DNA of 64,000 nt from Megascapheus bottae (Eukaryota; Chordata; Mammalia; Rodentia; Geomyidae), in contig JANJXV010000161.1 in NCBI GenBank assembly GCA_024803745.1, positions 2,107,673 to 2,171,672 of the forward strand, in the 5' to 3' direction. The position numbers were made by a program, and so were the translations under genes. A model generated the notes under the pieces. The model was not told the origin of the DNA. It searched no databases and saw only the letters and a list, made by a program, of their open reading frames with translations. Below are positions 60,405-64,000 of this stretch, piece after piece. Within the stretch, counting starts at the first letter, position 1; every line of letters starts with the position of its first letter.

Positions 60405-62546
60405 GGGTGTGTAAATATTTAGGATCCTTATGTCTTCTGGGAGGAAAGATCCCTTTAGTAGTATGTAGTAACCTTCTTTGTCTTTTCTTACTAATTTTAG
60501 TTTGAAGTCTATTGTATCTGATATGAGGATGGCAACTCTAGCCTGTTTATGGGGGCAGTTAGCTTGATAGAGTTTATTCCAACCTCTCACTTTCAAAAGA
60601 TGATTGTTTTTGTGTAAGATGTGTCTCTTGAAGTCAGCAGAACGATGGCTCTTGCTTTTTGATCCAACTAGACAACCTATGCCGTTTAATTGGAGAGTTA
60701 AGTCCATTGATATTGAGAGTTAGGATTGAGAGATATTTATTAGTTCCTACCATTTTTAAAAGCTTTTAGTAGGGCCTGTGTCTTGACAGTTCTTGTGGTC
60801 CTTAGATGGTATGCTGTTTAGGTGCCATTTCTTTCCCTATATTGCATTTATTTTGGTTTTCTATGTATAGAGCATCTTTGAGAATTCTCTGTAGTGTTGG
60901 TTTTGTTTCGACATATTGTTGCAGCCTTTCCCTGGAATGGAATGTTTTTATTTTTTCCTCAGTTATGAATGAGAGCTTAGCTGGCTACAGTATTCTTGGT
61001 TGGTAGTTATTTGATATAAGGGCATGACATATATGCTTCCAGTCACTTCGTGCTTGCATGGTCTCTGCTGAGAAATCTGGGGTTATTCTGATTGGTTTGC
61101 CTTTGTAGGTTACTGATCCCTTTTCCCTGGCTGCCTTTAGGATCTTTCCTTTCGTTTCTATTGATCCCGTTCGGATCACAATGTGGCGGTGGGATGTTCT
61201 TTTCTGGTCAGGTCTGTTTGGGGTTCTAAAAGCTTCTCGTATCTGGATGGGCCTGCCCTTCTGGATATTTGGGAAATTCTCTGAGATGATTCCCTGAAGT
61301 ATATTTCCAATACCATTGACCTCTTTCTCCACGCCCTCCTCAGTACCAACTAGCCTTAAATTAGGCTTCCTAATTGTATCTTGGACCTCCTGAAGCGCTC
61401 TCTCATATTTCCTAGATTTGGATTGACTCATTTTCTGTTCTTTATAATACCTAAATTATCTTCAGCCACGGAAATTCTCTCCTCTGCAATGTCTAACCTG
61501 CTATCAAAGCTATCTACTTTATTTTTCATCTCCCTTGCTTCTAATTGCTCACTTTTGATGCCTTGCATCCCTTGTTTTAGATCATGTATGGATTTCTTTA
61601 TCTCCTTGATTTCCTTTTGAGTGGTTAGCTCAGTAGCTTTATTTTCTTTGGACATTTGCTGGAGTTTGGTCACGTTTTTATTTGTGGATTCTTTGAATTC
61701 ATCCATCTTTCTTTGAAAAACCTTTAATATGGCCTCCTTTATGGCTTCTTCTTTTTCACTTATCACCTTGTTTTTGCTTTCCTCTTGTTCAGGTATGGCT
61801 TCCTCCATTATCTCTTTCTTTATATTTTCACATTTTTCATTAATGATGTTTATCAATTGCATTTGTGTAGCAATTGGAAGACTCTCCTCTAGGTTTGCCA
61901 GTGACTGTTCCATTGTCTGTTTACATTGGGTGGGGGATGTTGTTTCTTGATTTGACATTTTTCTTGAGTTTCTTGTTCTGCCCATTTGAAAATGGGAGCA
62001 AGATTACTACTAAATACGATTATAGTTTTTCAGATATAACCAACCTAGACCTCTGTAGCTGGCAGACACTAGATGCTCACAAGTTTTGATTGGTATTATC
62101 ACTCTTTCTTTTTGTGCACTTACAGACCAGCCTAATACAACCACTGATAAGCGATTTATACCCAAAACAATAAGCCTCTCAATCCAATCTCTATTGTCTT
62201 TAAGTCCCTCTGAGCCTAGAGAATAATTAACCACCTACATATACAATATTGCTCAACAGCCATCAAGTGTAGATCCGTGCAGTATAAGGGTTGAAAGACG
62301 AGCAGAGGACCAGAGATAGAAAAAAAGAATGAGAGAAGTCAGGGGAGGTGCAAGAGGATTAACGTAGGAGTGTAAGAATATTGTAGTAATGAAGAAAAGT
62401 TATAGCATAAGGATAACTGACATAAGTTGGTAAGTAGGTAGCATATTTGAGTACAAAGTTTGGAAAGTATTAGAATAAAACTTATGTGTTGCTGCACGAC
62501 TAGCTCTTAGCCTAACCAGTGGCCTCACAGTGGACCATGGGATGGA
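60405..62546 (-). mobile_element. L1 5' half (3'-truncated), D2
   Basis: Same truncation point as 26671, so the truncation predates the D1/D2 duplication. ORF1 (61985-60802) keeps the 185-codon coiled-coil frame, the frame change, and the shared TAG at 60985-60987. The ORF2 start is at 60753. Confidence 0.85.
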
Positions 62547-63073
62547 TCTGTTTTTCTTGTCTACGTTGAGGGAAAGGAGTATTTCACAAGATGCAGAAGC
62601 GAAGATTTCAGAAGCAAATGCTGTGAGTGAATTAGCTCGTAAAAAGCATTTTTATTTTCTTTTATCTTTCTGCCTGTCTTGGGGCTTGAATTCAGGGCCT
62701 GAGCACTGTCCTTGGGTTTTCTCAAGTCTAGACCTCTGCCACTTGAGCCACAGTGCCACGTCTAGATTTTCTATCTATGTGGTACTGAGCAATCAAACCC
62801 AGATCTTCACGGATGCTAGGCAAGCACTCTACCACTATGCCAAACTCTCAACCCTGACATAGTAATTATAAAGTCATCATCATCATCATCATATCGAAAT
62901 ATCCTTTCTCCTACAAAGAATGAACACTTAACTGTGTCTAATGCTTTTTTTTAATTTCACTAATTCTTCTGTGTTTTTCCCTCTTGCATTTTTTACACAT
63001 GACAGCAAAGCTAATCATCAGGAAAAAATTGATTAGGATACAGAAACCTAATAATATCCTAGTAGATTGACGT
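62546..63073. repeat. Module F, copy 3 (minus SINE at 62657-62853)
   Basis: Runs directly into module A at 63074, as at 29341/29342. CAT triplet run at 62875-62893. Confidence 0.8.
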
Positions 63074-63910
63074 CAAAAATATGTGCAAGATGCCCTGTGT
63101 GTTTGACCTAGTGGGAGAGTCCTTGGCTACCAAGCAGTAAGCCTCAGGTTTGATTCCTCATTATCACATACATAGAAAACGCTGCAAGTGGTGCTGTGGC
63201 TCCGTGGGACAGCTGAAGCCTAAAGAAAGCCCAAGAACAATGTTCACACTCTGAGGTCAAGTCCCAAGACTAGCAAAAACAAAAAAAATTCGACAAGGGG
63301 CAAAATGCAGGCAGAGAAGGCACTGTGAATCCAATGTTTTGTAAAGGATGAGGGCAATATTGACCCTTAAGTTTGGATCTTACCTAAGAAAGGCTCCTTG
63401 AGCCTGAGACCAGACTGGTAGTTGGGCCTAGTGGAAGACATTGGGATTGGACAAATAAGGTGTGCTGTACACTACATCCACATGTATATTGTGAGACTGG
63501 AGGAGAGATTCAGCCTCCAGTATGTCTTTGGTGAGGTCTTTTGTGAGCAAGGATCTTTGGTCATTGGGCCCTGAAAGGTGACCCTGCCTCCCTCACAATG
63601 GAACAGAATATGGAACCCTGGTAACCAAGCCACTGTAACTAACAACCAGCTCAAGCCAGCTCACTTGGCCTGTGGCTCAGGAGGAAGAAAGATGTTGCTG
63701 TGCTGTTGCCAAAGGTCAGGAAACTCGAGTCTCAGGCATGGAAGTTGTGGATGTCTTACTCGAAGATGTACATGCTAGATCATTGCCAAGCCACAAATCC
63801 AGTATAACAGAACTTTCTCTAAGAAGAAGGCCAGGAAAATCCAGGGCAACCAGATGAGGTAAATTTCTAAGAAGAAATGTAGTTGACCCTATCATCCTCC
63901 CCACACACTA
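63074..63910 (+). pseudogene. Module A copy 3
   Basis: Direct copy of 1-842 with the same exon-like peptides (63578-63778, 63672-63857) and the SINE at 63103-63288. Unassigned relic. Confidence 0.45.
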
Positions 63911-64000
63911 CAACTTTCTTTTTTTTCATTTTTTTATTTTAATTAGTAAAAGGGTTAGATGATATTTGCCAGATAGAAGGTGCATTAATTCACATACATT
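63911..64000 (-). mobile_element. L1 3' tail, minus, runs off the window
   Basis: Poly-T lead then L1 3' UTR, matching 843-935 and 30184-30280. Confidence 0.85.

Overview
This is eukaryotic, mammalian DNA, most likely from a non-muroid rodent. It has no operons or compact genes. It is AT-rich and packed with L1 (LINE-1) elements and with SINEs that join a B1/7SL-like unit to an ID/tRNA-like unit, or two ID-like units. That composite SINE style is known from non-murid rodents such as kangaroo rats, pocket mice, gophers and beaver. The taxon is inferred from repeat style and not proven.

The dominant structure is a tandem segmental duplication, about 99% identical in the stretch I counted. Copy D1 runs from about 7420 to 32468. 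Copy D2 runs from about 40918 past the right edge. The left 7.4 kb is a permuted, partial third copy: 1-3133 matches 29342-32468 and 63074-64000, and 4753-7419 matches 26671-29341 and 60405-63073. Between D1 and D2 lies an 8.4 kb single-copy spacer (32469-40917) made mostly of SINEs and L1 3' ends, with no recognisable gene.

Each D copy has the same order: a coding-like relic on the minus strand; a RalGDS/RGL-like REM-domain exon relic (deleted in D2); an inverted copy of module F-A; single-copy-looking sequence with one well-formed 147-bp exon on the plus strand; a twin-primed L1; a minus-strand KRAB/C2H2 zinc-finger gene relic (KRAB-A, KRAB-B, spacer exon, degenerate finger array); an L1 5' half; then modules F and A and an L1 3' half.

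I see no clearly intact protein-coding gene. The KRAB-zinc-finger gene keeps good splice sites and an open KRAB domain. In both copies, however, a shared stop separates KRAB from the fingers, and each copy has further private lesions. All L1 ORFs are broken. The interest of the window lies in its duplication architecture: breakpoints inside retroelements, an L1 that is contiguous in one copy and split around F-A in the others, and large inverted repeats. I found no new enzymatic or defence system.
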